A program made the position numbers and the translations under genes. From assembly GCA_021796055.1 (NCBI GenBank), contig JAJYOS010000049.1, positions 1 to 14,953 on the forward strand: a DNA stretch of 14,953 nt, read 5' to 3'. The first letter of the stretch is position 1; each line of letters begins with the position of its first letter. The DNA is from Bacteroidota bacterium (GTDB lineage Bacteria; Bacteroidota; Kryptoniia; Kryptoniales; JAKASW01). Below, piece by piece: positions 7,136 through 14,942 of the stretch. The notes beneath the pieces were generated by a model. That model did no database searches. It had not been told where the DNA came from and was given only the letters and a program-made list of their open reading frames with translations.

Positions 7136-7938
7136 TGATAGATCCTGATCTTATGGGAAACTGGTGCGCTCGAAACACCGCTGCGGTCCACGGCGTGAAA
7201 AGTGAATGTGTAGGTGCCAACGGCCGTCCCGGCCGGAAGCTGGACAGACAGCGTGTACGTACCGTCATGTGCTACTCTATCATCGTCTCCAACCTGGAGA
7301 CCCGCGGCACCGCCGTCGTCGTACATCATGAAGGGATTGCCTGTTGAGGGCGTCCCGTCAGGTTTCACAACGTCGAAATAAACATTCGAGACGTCGCTCA
7401 GTCCGGCGGCGTCAGTAACGTATGCATATATATCGAACACAAGGCTGTTTGTTTGTGGAAGGATAAGCGAATCGGGCATTGACACGCTGTCGATGACCGG
7501 ACCGGCGTCTTTGGCGTTGAACAATCGTAGTTTTTTCTCCGCATAGTTTCCGGAGGCTCCATGTGTGTTATATGCCGTGAATACGTAAGTGAGGTTACCG
7601 ACGTATACGCTGGACAGTGTCGTAGATATCGCGCCTGCGACTCTATTCCCGTTGACGTTCGTGAAGTCAGCATTGTTAAGGACTATTCCGGAATCGTCTT
7701 GCACCTGGACATTAAGATGCGAAAAATCCTTTGAAGAGCTCAAAAGAATCTGAAAGCTGTCGCTAATCGTCGGCTTGAGAGAGGAATTGCTCAAATATTG
7801 AGCGACGTCAAGGCTGTCCTTGTCGAAATACGTAAGCTGAGCGTTGATTGGAGCCGAGGAATCGACTACTACATCGTTCGCCTTCTGGCATGCCCCTACC
7901 ATCAGACTAAGAAAAAAAACTAAAAATACTTTCCGCAA
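7132..7938 (-). CDS. Predicted lipoprotein with choice-of-anchor-X-like C-terminal domain
   Basis: A 268-residue protein whose start is decided by the sequence. The open frame extends to 8106, but the part upstream of 7938 lies inside the protease gene and encodes non-signal-like sequence. TTG at 7938 gives a short basic N-terminus (R-K), a hydrophobic core and the lipobox V-G-A-C, with Cys17 as the lipidation site. GAGG at 7947-7944 lies 5 bases before it. The mature part looks all-beta, with an Ig-like middle and a C-terminal segment containing M-Y-D-D-G-G (205-210), G-D-D-D-R-V-A-H-D-G-T-Y-T (to about 229) and a final F-H-A-V-D-R-S-G. That pattern is seen in choice-of-anchor X domains of surface proteins; the Asp-rich loops suggest metal binding. 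It is 2 bases after the protease stop and overlaps the propeller start (ATGA). Function is unknown; a membrane-anchored partner of the propeller is plausible. Confidence 0.8.
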   Translation of the reverse strand: MRKVFLVFFLSLMVGACQKANDVVVDSSAPINAQLTYFDKDSLDVAQYLSNSSLKPTISDSFQILLSSSKDFSHLNVQVQDDSGIVLNNADFTNVNGNRVAGAISTTLSSVYVGNLTYVFTAYNTHGASGNYAEKKLRLFNAKDAGPVIDSVSMPDSLILPQTNSLVFDIYAYVTDAAGLSDVSNVYFDVVKPDGTPSTGNPFMMYDDGGAAGLQVGDDDRVAHDGTYTLSVQLPAGTAVGTYTFTFHAVDRSGVSSAPVSHKIRIYQ

Positions 7939-7940
7939 GA

Positions 7941-7947
7941 TTACCTC
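7941..7947 (-). promoter_or_regulatory. Ribosome binding site deciding the TTG start of the lipoprotein
   Basis: On the minus strand GAGGTAA is followed by TC and then TTG (7938-7936). The TAA of this element is the stop codon of the upstream protease gene, so terminating ribosomes would sit on the initiation site. This supports the TTG start over upstream codons, since no ATG or GTG in the right place yields the lipoprotein signal. Confidence 0.6.
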
Positions 7948-8951
7948 AGTGCGATTGTGAATGGGATTGGTGAGAAAGATACCAGGAATATGAGAATCGT
8001 CAACCACCCGACCACTTTTCTCCGGGCATCGAGCGGGGAAGGATCCATTATCGGGGGGTGATCGAGCTTTACAACGAGAAAGAGGATCAGACACCACATA
8101 AGCCAACCGGTCCAGCCGATCTCAAGGTTAACTCCCACGAGGGGCAGAAGGCCCAGCAGACCGATCGCAAGTATTACGGCGAAAAAGATTCTCGCTATTT
8201 TCCGGTGCGCGCGTCCGAACATGGCATAGATCATATGCCCGCCGTCCAATTGACCGATGGGAAGGAGGTTCATAGCGGTCACAAACAACCCGAACCATCC
8301 TACGCAGAGAAACGGGTAGTGGTAGATTTCCGTCATAGGCGGGACAAATTCCGTGCGGGGATTTGTGAAAATGAGCTCGAGGAGTTTAAAGAGGATCGTG
8401 TTGCCGAAAGCAAGCGGGATTCCCGCAGAACCCGGAACGGTATTGTTTGCGAAGTCGTAGCCCGGATGAATCTGAAGGAGAAATGCCCTTGAAGGGAGGT
8501 GAGTGAATCCGAAAATCAATACGCCGATGCTCACAATGAAGCCGACGATCGGTCCGGAGACGCCTATGTCGAAGATGGCTTTTCGCGAAGGGACGGGAGT
8601 CCTGGTACGGATAACCGCCCCGAGAGTTCCGAAGTTCAGCATTCCCGGAATGACGGGGAGCGGTATGAAATACGGGAGAGTGGCCTTCACACGATGCTTC
8701 AGCGAATAGAAGAAGTGACCGAATTCATGCGAGCCGAGGATGAGCAAAAGCGAAAGACTGTATTGCAAGCCCATGGAAAGATTTTGAAGGTTGAGCGGAT
8801 CCCGCCCGACCCATTCCACACCTGCCATCGTTGTGGTGACGAGTGTGATCAGGAAGAGGGAAATATGGACAGGCAGCCTCAGTTCCCGCCATGTCACAAC
8901 AGGAGTCAGATCCGTATACTCGTATCCGCTTCCGGCAGACGAATCAGACAT
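7941..8951 (-). CDS. Site-2 protease family (M50) intramembrane zinc metalloprotease
   Basis: A 336-residue polytopic membrane protein. The zinc motif H-E-F-G-H lies at 75-79 in a hydrophobic segment (L-L-L-I-L-G-S), and the third ligand is in N-L-L-P-I-G-Q-L-D-G-G-H (228-239, Asp236), so the active site is intact. Between them F-G-T-L-G-A-V-I-R-T-R (107-117) and F-D-I-G-V-S-G-P-I-V-G (127-137) match the EGY/S2P-like subgroup. Several hydrophobic spans are evident (about 29-45, 62-80, 128-150, 210-232, 250-275, 280-300, 316-330). No PDZ domain is seen, unlike RseP. Such enzymes cut transmembrane segments of anti-sigma factors, signal peptides or other membrane proteins; the substrate here is unknown. 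ATG at 8951 immediately abuts the TAG of the preceding gene, with AAGG six bases upstream. The next gene is a lipoprotein 2 bases downstream. Confidence 0.92.
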   Translation of the reverse strand: MSDSSAGSGYEYTDLTPVVTWRELRLPVHISLFLITLVTTTMAGVEWVGRDPLNLQNLSMGLQYSLSLLLILGSHEFGHFFYSLKHRVKATLPYFIPLPVIPGMLNFGTLGAVIRTRTPVPSRKAIFDIGVSGPIVGFIVSIGVLIFGFTHLPSRAFLLQIHPGYDFANNTVPGSAGIPLAFGNTILFKLLELIFTNPRTEFVPPMTEIYHYPFLCVGWFGLFVTAMNLLPIGQLDGGHMIYAMFGRAHRKIARIFFAVILAIGLLGLLPLVGVNLEIGWTGWLMWCLILFLVVKLDHPPIMDPSPLDARRKVVGWLTILIFLVSFSPIPFTIALR

Positions 8952-10058
8952 CTAATACCTTCGTCCTTTCCAAATTATCGCTCTGCCCAGGTAGACAGAA
9001 AAAGGGAGAATCGCAACATATAGCAAATAATAAATCTCAAAATAAACTATAAATTTCAAGTGCGCAATCTTTCCGTAAAGGCGGAGTGTCGGCGAGACGA
9101 AAGCACCGTCCACCATTGTCTTCAAAAGGAAAAAAATCAGGAAAACCGCGGGAGAATAAAAGAGAGATACAATGAGTGCCCAGTGGAAAAGGAAGCCTGG
9201 AGCGAGCGTCACAATTCCGAACAAACCGGTATCTTTGCCACCGGTTGCCCATCTCTTCCTTTGCAAAAAAACCTCTTTCAGCGAAGGGACGGGGAGAGTC
9301 TCTACGAGGTTCTTCTTATCCATCGGGAACTTGTATTTCCATTTGTGCGAATGGGCGATTGCCTTGAAGAGTGCGAAGTCTTCCGTAATGCTGAACTTGA
9401 TTTTGCGGTAACCTCCGGCTTCTTCGTATGCCTTCTTTCTGAAGACCAGGTTGTTTCCAAGACACGCGACGGGTTGTCCTATCGTAGCGGCGCCGGCGCC
9501 AACGGTAAGCAGAAAATCCCAGTCGAGTGCCTGAATGCCGTAAACACGCTGTGAAGCATTTGAGATCAGCGTAACCCCTCCTACAATTCCTGTGTCATCG
9601 TCAAAATATTTCAGCGTCTCGCTAATCCAGGTGGGTGGTACAACGCAATCGGCATCTGTCAGGAAGATTAGCTCCCCCTGCGCCCGGTCAATGCCCTGGG
9701 CGAGAGCGTTCGCCTTGCCGCGAGTCGACACGCTCTCGACGGCATCGACTCTTTTGACAAAGCGGCTTTCACGTGCCGCTTCATCTATGATTTGTGGAGT
9801 CGAGTCGGCTGATTGATCGTTCACAACGACGATCTCAAGCAGCTCCTTCGGGTAAGCCAGATTCAATAATGATTGCAGACAAGCAGGAAGATTCCTCTCC
9901 TCATCCTTTGCTGCAACAACGACGGAAACCTTCGGGTAACCCTGTGGTGTTGGCGCGCTTCGGTGCGCCATTCGCGACCGCCGGGCGGCACGGCTGAAGA
10001 AGGCCAGTTCCATCAAGTACAATACGCCCAGTACCTCCAGAATATGAAGCAGAGTCAT
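8952..10058 (-). CDS. Membrane-anchored family 2 glycosyltransferase
   Basis: A 368-residue GT-A fold inverting glycosyltransferase. One N-terminal hydrophobic segment (about 2-22) precedes the catalytic domain. It has V-S-V-V-V-A-A-K-D-E (44-53), V-V-N-D-Q-S (78-83), the metal/nucleotide D-A-D (135-137), the catalytic-base region T-E-D (225-227) and Q-R-K-R-W (256-260), a QxxRW motif typical of processive or lipid-acceptor GT2 enzymes. Two or three C-terminal spans follow (about 281-313 and 326-350). Acceptor binding near the inner leaflet of the cytoplasmic membrane is expected; the sugar cannot be deduced. It could make a lipid-linked sugar donor or extend a glycan. ATG 10058 overlaps the preceding stop in an ATGA quartet, and TAG abuts the protease start, placing it firmly in the same transcript as the GT-C-like gene upstream and the protease downstream. 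Confidence 0.92.
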   Translation of the reverse strand: MTLLHILEVLGVLYLMELAFFSRAARRSRMAHRSAPTPQGYPKVSVVVAAKDEERNLPACLQSLLNLAYPKELLEIVVVNDQSADSTPQIIDEAARESRFVKRVDAVESVSTRGKANALAQGIDRAQGELIFLTDADCVVPPTWISETLKYFDDDTGIVGGVTLISNASQRVYGIQALDWDFLLTVGAGAATIGQPVACLGNNLVFRKKAYEEAGGYRKIKFSITEDFALFKAIAHSHKWKYKFPMDKKNLVETLPVPSLKEVFLQRKRWATGGKDTGLFGIVTLAPGFLFHWALIVSLFYSPAVFLIFFLLKTMVDGAFVSPTLRLYGKIAHLKFIVYFEIYYLLYVAILPFSVYLGRAIIWKGRRY

Positions 10059-12055
10059 CGTGCGTATCCCAGCCGCTGTTGTATCCCGATCTTGGCTGTC
10101 AGGGCAGACTGTGACCCAGGATCGACTTCAAGCGTTTTGTCGAGCCAGACCAGGGTACGTCTCAAATGTCCGTATCTGTATTCGTACGCCGCACGTGCGA
10201 GAAACATTTGACTGTAGAAGTTTTCAATCTGATGAGAATACACGTTATCCACTTTCTTTGCTGCGCGAAAACCGTTTAGCCCCTCCTGACCGTATGAAGT
10301 ATATGAACTGTCATTCGTGAGTTCGTAGAGGAGGCCGTAGGGCACTTTGTTGTATCCGTAAAGATATCTGTTTTCCATTTCGGGGCCGACGAATACGTCT
10401 CTCCCGTTTCGGAGTGCTCCGTGAATTATCTCACGAATGAAATCAGAATAAGTGTGCTCGATGCTGTTCGGGTCGTAGGGGAGTCCGTTCTCAAAAAGGC
10501 GGAGGTTATCCATGTATGCCGAGAAGATGGGATCGGGATTCGGGAAGAGATATGCATAGCGGGTGTGTATCTGATTTGCATACCAGGATCTTCGAAGGAG
10601 CTCTTTATCGATAACAATTATGTCTGGCCTTACCTTGTCTACGTGCTGGTAGTAGAGAGAAGCGGACACGAAATCGTCCCACTGGAAGGACAACACAAGC
10701 GAATTCTGCGGCAGGCTGGTAAGTATATCTCGGGTGTACCTTTCGACCGCAAAATCATCGCTCTCGTTTACGTTACTGTAATTCAAAGCGGCTGAAACCA
10801 CCGGCAACAACAGGACGAGCAGCGCGACGGTATATTTTGTCCCCGAGAGCCTGATGATCTGTTGGATAATGAATTCAAAACCGGTAGCGGCAAAGAGTGT
10901 GAGCCCTATGTATGCCAGAAGGAAATAGCTTAAAATGTCGTGGATGTTGTAATTGGCGGCGTAAAAAATATCGCCGAGGAGGAGCAGGATCGCCCACCAA
11001 AAATATCTCCGTCGGGAAAGGAGTGCTATGATAATTCCGAGGACGACAACTACGAGACTGATGGTGAATTCAGATGGAAGACTGGAAAAGAAGACTCCCA
11101 GCTGGTGCCGGAAAACGTTGAATGAACTGAACATCCACGTCCTGAACTGTTTTCCTGTTACATGCCAGATGAACCTCTGCAGGTTATCCGGATTTCCCCA
11201 ATCGAGAATCGGGGACTGAGCTGCGCGAATCGGAAGGTAGATGTAAATAAGAAGCGGCAATGCCGCTCCTGCCGCTGTGAAAGAAAGGAGCTTTGTCTTC
11301 ATTCTCTTTTCCCTGTAATTCAGGACCAGGAGAAAGAGGATTGCGGGGACGGTCAGCACGGTCGTCATGTGATTTGAAAAACCAAGCCCTAACGTCAAGC
11401 CCGCCAGAAATGCCTGCCGTCTTGTCGGCAGGGCGTAGAACTTAAGCCAGAAAATCAATATCAGCGCAAACAGCGCCAGCTGAAGGGGGTAAACCTCGAT
11501 AGAAGTACTCTGATCCCAAAATGTAGCCGAAAATATCAGGCAAAGGGCCGCATCAGCAGAAGCCAGCCTCACGACGAATCCGGTGGTTGAATCGTTTCCC
11601 AGGGACCGATCGCGATTTTCGCCCCGTGTTTTCTTTGATTGAGAGGCAGCGGTTGAAGCCGAATCGCCGGCGCCGAGCGCCCAGTGAGCACGCAGGATTG
11701 CGAGATAGAAAAGGCCTCCGGCAAGTGCCGTACATGCGACCGCAAATAAATTTGCGCGGACCGCAACCTCGCTGGAGATGGGAATGTGCACGAACGCATA
11801 TCCCAACAGCGTGAAAAGCGGATACCCGGTCGGATGCGCGATGCCGAGCGTCCAGAGAACCGTTGTGAGTTCTCCACCATCGATATAAGGAATGCTCCTT
11901 GACATCGTGAAGAAGTAGATGAGAAACGAAATGGCGGCAAGATTTCCGGCTATCAGGAAGTCAAGCCGCTCGAATCGCGTGGATGCATTTGACGGGACCT
12001 TATTGTTTACAGACTTGAAAGAGGTCTGGGCGACAGGCTTCCGGCTGCCTTTCAA
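10055..12055 (-). CDS. DUF2723 multi-spanning membrane protein, GT-C/TMEM260-like
   Basis: A 666-residue membrane protein. After a 30-residue basic/polar N-terminus come about ten hydrophobic spans and a soluble C-terminal part (about 430-666). The first loop has the DUF2723 signature: I-D-G-G-E-L (58-63) and G-I-A-H-P-T-G-Y-P-L-F (71-81), where Asp59, Glu62 and His74 are the likely active-site residues by analogy with other GT-C enzymes. Further family marks are F-S-N-H-M (216-220) and Y-L-P-I-R-A (273-278). Human TMEM260, of the same family, is a protein O-mannosyltransferase using a lipid-linked sugar; the same reaction here is inferred. Residues about 129-160 are a polar Ser/Thr/Lys/Arg-rich loop. 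The last 30 residues look TPR-like (L-D-K-T-L-E-V-D-P). The start is TTG 12055, preceded by GAGG at 12067-12064 with an 8-base spacer; the next Met (residue 50) would delete the first span. The gene lies 10 bases after glnE. Confidence 0.87.
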   Translation of the reverse strand: MKGSRKPVAQTSFKSVNNKVPSNASTRFERLDFLIAGNLAAISFLIYFFTMSRSIPYIDGGELTTVLWTLGIAHPTGYPLFTLLGYAFVHIPISSEVAVRANLFAVACTALAGGLFYLAILRAHWALGAGDSASTAASQSKKTRGENRDRSLGNDSTTGFVVRLASADAALCLIFSATFWDQSTSIEVYPLQLALFALILIFWLKFYALPTRRQAFLAGLTLGLGFSNHMTTVLTVPAILFLLVLNYREKRMKTKLLSFTAAGAALPLLIYIYLPIRAAQSPILDWGNPDNLQRFIWHVTGKQFRTWMFSSFNVFRHQLGVFFSSLPSEFTISLVVVVLGIIIALLSRRRYFWWAILLLLGDIFYAANYNIHDILSYFLLAYIGLTLFAATGFEFIIQQIIRLSGTKYTVALLVLLLPVVSAALNYSNVNESDDFAVERYTRDILTSLPQNSLVLSFQWDDFVSASLYYQHVDKVRPDIIVIDKELLRRSWYANQIHTRYAYLFPNPDPIFSAYMDNLRLFENGLPYDPNSIEHTYSDFIREIIHGALRNGRDVFVGPEMENRYLYGYNKVPYGLLYELTNDSSYTSYGQEGLNGFRAAKKVDNVYSHQIENFYSQMFLARAAYEYRYGHLRRTLVWLDKTLEVDPGSQSALTAKIGIQQRLGYAR
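11413..11432. repeat. Palindrome CCTGCCG-TCTTGT-CGGCAGG inside the DUF2723 gene
   Basis: A perfect 7-bp GC-rich inverted repeat with a 6-base loop, within the codons for L-P-T-R-R-Q in a loop between two hydrophobic spans. Short palindromes with CTGCCG/CGGCAG arms that encode LPAGRQ- or LPTRRQ-like peptides are recalled as a recurring pattern in some uncultured bacterial genomes, which makes an in-frame mobile palindrome possible. No T-tract follows, so it is not a terminator. Confidence 0.45.
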
Positions 12056-12063
12056 GAGTCTTG

Positions 12064-12067
12064 CCTC
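12064..12067 (-). promoter_or_regulatory. Ribosome binding site deciding the TTG start of the DUF2723 gene
   Basis: GAGG on the minus strand overlaps the TGA stop of glnE (12068-12066) and lies 8 bases before TTG 12055. It supports this unusual start, which keeps the first transmembrane span in the protein. Confidence 0.5.
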
Positions 12068-14942
12068 AATCCGCTGATTCGATGAGCTGTGAGATCGTAT
12101 TCTTGAACAGCGAACTGATCTTCCTCATCCGTGCTTTCAGGCTGTCGAGAAACTCGGCTGAGTTCTTGAAGTCAAGGTGTGCCGCAAGCGACTCCAACTC
12201 GCGTTCATCGTGCGGGATCTTGTGATTTGTCTTCGACAGAGAGACGTAATTGGAAAACTCGATCATCCTGTAGAATTCATAGCTCTCTCTGACTTCATCT
12301 GCGGTCTGTTCAGGCAGAGTGCCGTTCTGCTTCAGATTTACTATAGATTCGATAATTGACGCGGGCATAATCCGCCCGGTGTTCCTGGTATCACTCAGGA
12401 GAAGAGTCTGAACAAGAAATTCGATTGCAAAGATCCCGCCATCCCCGGACTTCACGTCAATCTCATCAAAGAAACTTTTTGACTGGACGACTTTCCCGTA
12501 TAATGCCGCTATTTCATCGATTGATCGGCGCGTAATCGAGACATTCCGTGTCGCGTTCCTGATGATCCCTTCGATCTCCTCGGATGGGAAGATGCTCCTG
12601 AACCGGGTCATGGCCATTGTCTCCCACACGGAGAGGCGCTTCTCCAGGTAAACCTTGTATTCCGACACGGTCATGAGGAGCGGCGCGCTCTTTCCTTCGG
12701 GTCGGAGTTTAAGGTCGATCGCGAAAACCGGACTTCCGTTACTATCCAAGAGCCTCTTTTGGATCTCCGTGATCTTGCTCTCGATTGCCGGTTTCTTCTG
12801 CTTCAGTGAATCGGGGAGAATGAAAAGCAGGTCCAGGTCCGACATGAAGGACATTTCCCTCGAACCGAATTTTCCGCCGGCGATGACGTGCGGGCGGCTC
12901 TTCGGCATTACCTCCTCAATTGCGTCGATCAGGAACCGTTCAGCAACGCCGGACCACTTCGCGTGCACCTCGGCGAGGGATATTTGATCAAGAAGATAAA
13001 GGAGTCCAAGTTTGATTTCGTTGAATTGTTTCAGCAGGGAAAGGGATAATGAATCCGATATGTAAGCATTCTTATCAAGGAGTCTGTCGGGTGAAATGAT
13101 CAGGTCGAGGAGCAGCGGCTCGGCGGTGAGGTAGTCCACAAACCGGGTAGCTTTCGAGCAGAGCGTCAAAATTATTTTTCTGAAGTGTTCATCGGAAAGA
13201 GAACTGTAAAAGACCTCCAGGCTCTTAATGGAGGGGACGATGCGGGCAAGGTTCTTCAGAGTGAGGTCCTGGTCGACGGTAAGCTTTATATCCTCGAAAA
13301 GTGCCGGGGCGATCTCGCGGAATGCTTTTGTCACGCCAGCAGGAAATTCGACATCTCCGGCCCTCGTTATACCGCGGGAAAGGAACTGCACATTCCTATA
13401 GCTTTCCTCGATTCTGTTGAGACCGTAGTTTTCCAGGACGCGCCGCGTTCTGTTGTCGTTCACAGAGCCCTGGATGAGCTGTTCGATCTCTGTCCGCTCG
13501 ATAGGCTGTTCAATACGAAAAACACTGCTGAAAAGCTCGGAGACAGCATCGAAGTAGTTGAAGAGCTGATTCCTGAACTTTCTCTCGTTCCTGAAACCAC
13601 ATCGTTTCGCGAGGCTTCTGAATTCAATACCGTCCGTCGGCAGCGTGTGGGTCTGCAGATTCTTGAATAGCTGCAACCGGTGTTCGACAAGCCTGTAGAA
13701 CTTGTAAGCCTCCGCGAGGACGGCCGCTTCCTGTTTATTCAGAATCCGGGCCGTCCCCAGGAGCTTGATTGCCTGGAGCGTGTTGCCAGTCTGGATTTCG
13801 GGGGAGGAGCCGCCGTTCAGGAGCTGAAGGGCTTGAACGATAAATTCTATGTCTCGAATCCCGCCCCTTCGAAGTTTTACGTTGAGTTCGTTCGGGTTAG
13901 CGGTTTCGATCCTCATCTTCATCCTGGGGATTTCGTCGATCGGATTTTCAAGCCATGTGCGCGGATATATGAACGATCTCATGTGGTTGAAGAAGGTCTC
14001 GCTGACTTTCTCTTCGCCCGCGACATGTCTCGCCTTGATGAGCATCTGCCGTTCCCAGAGCTCTCCCCGGGACTCATAGTAGGCAAGCGCGCTCTCAAGG
14101 CTCTGTGCAGCAGCTCCGGAAGAGCCGTCAGGACGAAGCCGAAGATCGATTCTGTACAGATGTCCTTCGGCTGACTCGGAGGTCAAGTCCTTGATCAACT
14201 CGCTCACGAACAGATTGGCCTGCTGAGAGGCGTCGTGGTCGCTCTTATTCTTGCCGGCTGAGAAGAGAAAGAGGAGATCGATGTCCGAGCTGTAGTTGAG
14301 TTCGTTCCCGCCGAATTTTCCGAGGGCAATGCAGCTGACGCGCGGGGGAGTCCCCCCGTATTTCGCCCTGAACCTCGATTGCATTACCAGGAATGACACT
14401 CGCAGAATGGACTCGGCCAGCTGCGAAATTTGTAATGTTGTCTCTTCGATATCGTCAAGTCCGCAAATATCGCGTGCTCCGATTCGGAGTATCTCCCGTT
14501 TGTATACGCGCCGCAGGTAATCCTTTGCGTGGGAGGTTTCCCGGTAAATCTCCATCTGACTGGAGAGTTCGGGAATAAGTGAAACAGGGTTGAGCCTTGA
14601 CTCTATCCCGGCGGGGGAAAAGAGAAATCGGAAGAAACCGGGGTGCTTAACCAGAATATCGGCAAGATACTGGCTGGTCGAGATTATCGCGAAGAAGTCT
14701 TCACAGAGCCTTTTGTCCCTGGAAAGATCCGACAAGATCGATGTTGAACTCGGAGTAGCTGCCAGGAATCGTTCAAAGTTGTTGAGTGCCATGAACTGGT
14801 CGGGAAGCTTGGCTGTAAGGAGTTCGGTATTCTCAATGAATTCCGTAGGATTAATTGCCGCACCGGAGTTTACGGTCAACTCAAAGATTTTCTTGAGAAG
14901 CCCCAGGACGTTTTCTTTAGCTTTCGCGGCCACGACGCTCAC
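12066..14942 (-). CDS. glnE: Bifunctional glutamine synthetase adenylyltransferase/adenylyl-removing enzyme
   Basis: A 958-residue protein, close to the 946 residues of E. coli GlnE, with the duplicated architecture. The N-terminal (adenylyl-removing) nucleotidyltransferase domain has G-K-F-G-G-N-E-L (208-215), S-D-I-D (219-222) and R-I-D-L-R-L-R-P-D-G (264-273), followed by R-R-G-G-I-R-D-I-E-F (368-377). The C-terminal (adenylylating) domain has G-K-F-G-S-R-E-M (690-697), S-D-L-D (701-704), A-I-D-L-K-L-R-P-E-G (741-750) and a second G-D-G-G-I-F-A-I-E-F. All metal-binding Asp pairs (220/222 and 702/704) are intact, so both activities are expected. Substrate: the regulatory tyrosine of glutamine synthetase, under PII and glutamine control; cytoplasmic. 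The start used is GTG 14942, whose GTGA overlaps a possible upstream stop. The frame stays open to the window edge, so a start further upstream cannot be excluded. It heads, or lies inside, the minus-strand operon. Confidence 0.95.
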   Translation of the reverse strand: MSVVAAKAKENVLGLLKKIFELTVNSGAAINPTEFIENTELLTAKLPDQFMALNNFERFLAATPSSTSILSDLSRDKRLCEDFFAIISTSQYLADILVKHPGFFRFLFSPAGIESRLNPVSLIPELSSQMEIYRETSHAKDYLRRVYKREILRIGARDICGLDDIEETTLQISQLAESILRVSFLVMQSRFRAKYGGTPPRVSCIALGKFGGNELNYSSDIDLLFLFSAGKNKSDHDASQQANLFVSELIKDLTSESAEGHLYRIDLRLRPDGSSGAAAQSLESALAYYESRGELWERQMLIKARHVAGEEKVSETFFNHMRSFIYPRTWLENPIDEIPRMKMRIETANPNELNVKLRRGGIRDIEFIVQALQLLNGGSSPEIQTGNTLQAIKLLGTARILNKQEAAVLAEAYKFYRLVEHRLQLFKNLQTHTLPTDGIEFRSLAKRCGFRNERKFRNQLFNYFDAVSELFSSVFRIEQPIERTEIEQLIQGSVNDNRTRRVLENYGLNRIEESYRNVQFLSRGITRAGDVEFPAGVTKAFREIAPALFEDIKLTVDQDLTLKNLARIVPSIKSLEVFYSSLSDEHFRKIILTLCSKATRFVDYLTAEPLLLDLIISPDRLLDKNAYISDSLSLSLLKQFNEIKLGLLYLLDQISLAEVHAKWSGVAERFLIDAIEEVMPKSRPHVIAGGKFGSREMSFMSDLDLLFILPDSLKQKKPAIESKITEIQKRLLDSNGSPVFAIDLKLRPEGKSAPLLMTVSEYKVYLEKRLSVWETMAMTRFRSIFPSEEIEGIIRNATRNVSITRRSIDEIAALYGKVVQSKSFFDEIDVKSGDGGIFAIEFLVQTLLLSDTRNTGRIMPASIIESIVNLKQNGTLPEQTADEVRESYEFYRMIEFSNYVSLSKTNHKIPHDERELESLAAHLDFKNSAEFLDSLKARMRKISSLFKNTISQLIESAD

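Noticed and set aside
8058..9023. Plus-strand frames of 144 and 174 codons opposite the protease and GT2 genes
   Set aside because: They mirror genes with intact catalytic motifs and show no domain, and no ribosome site was noted.
8585..9292. GCGAAGGGACGGG shared by the protease and GT2 genes
   Set aside because: Both copies encode P-V-P-S-(R/L)-K in frame within family-typical sequence, so the match reflects similar codons rather than a repeat element.
11253..11267. AGCGGCAATGCCGCT palindrome
   Set aside because: Loop of one to three bases, inside a coding region, no second copy noticed; most likely codon-level chance.
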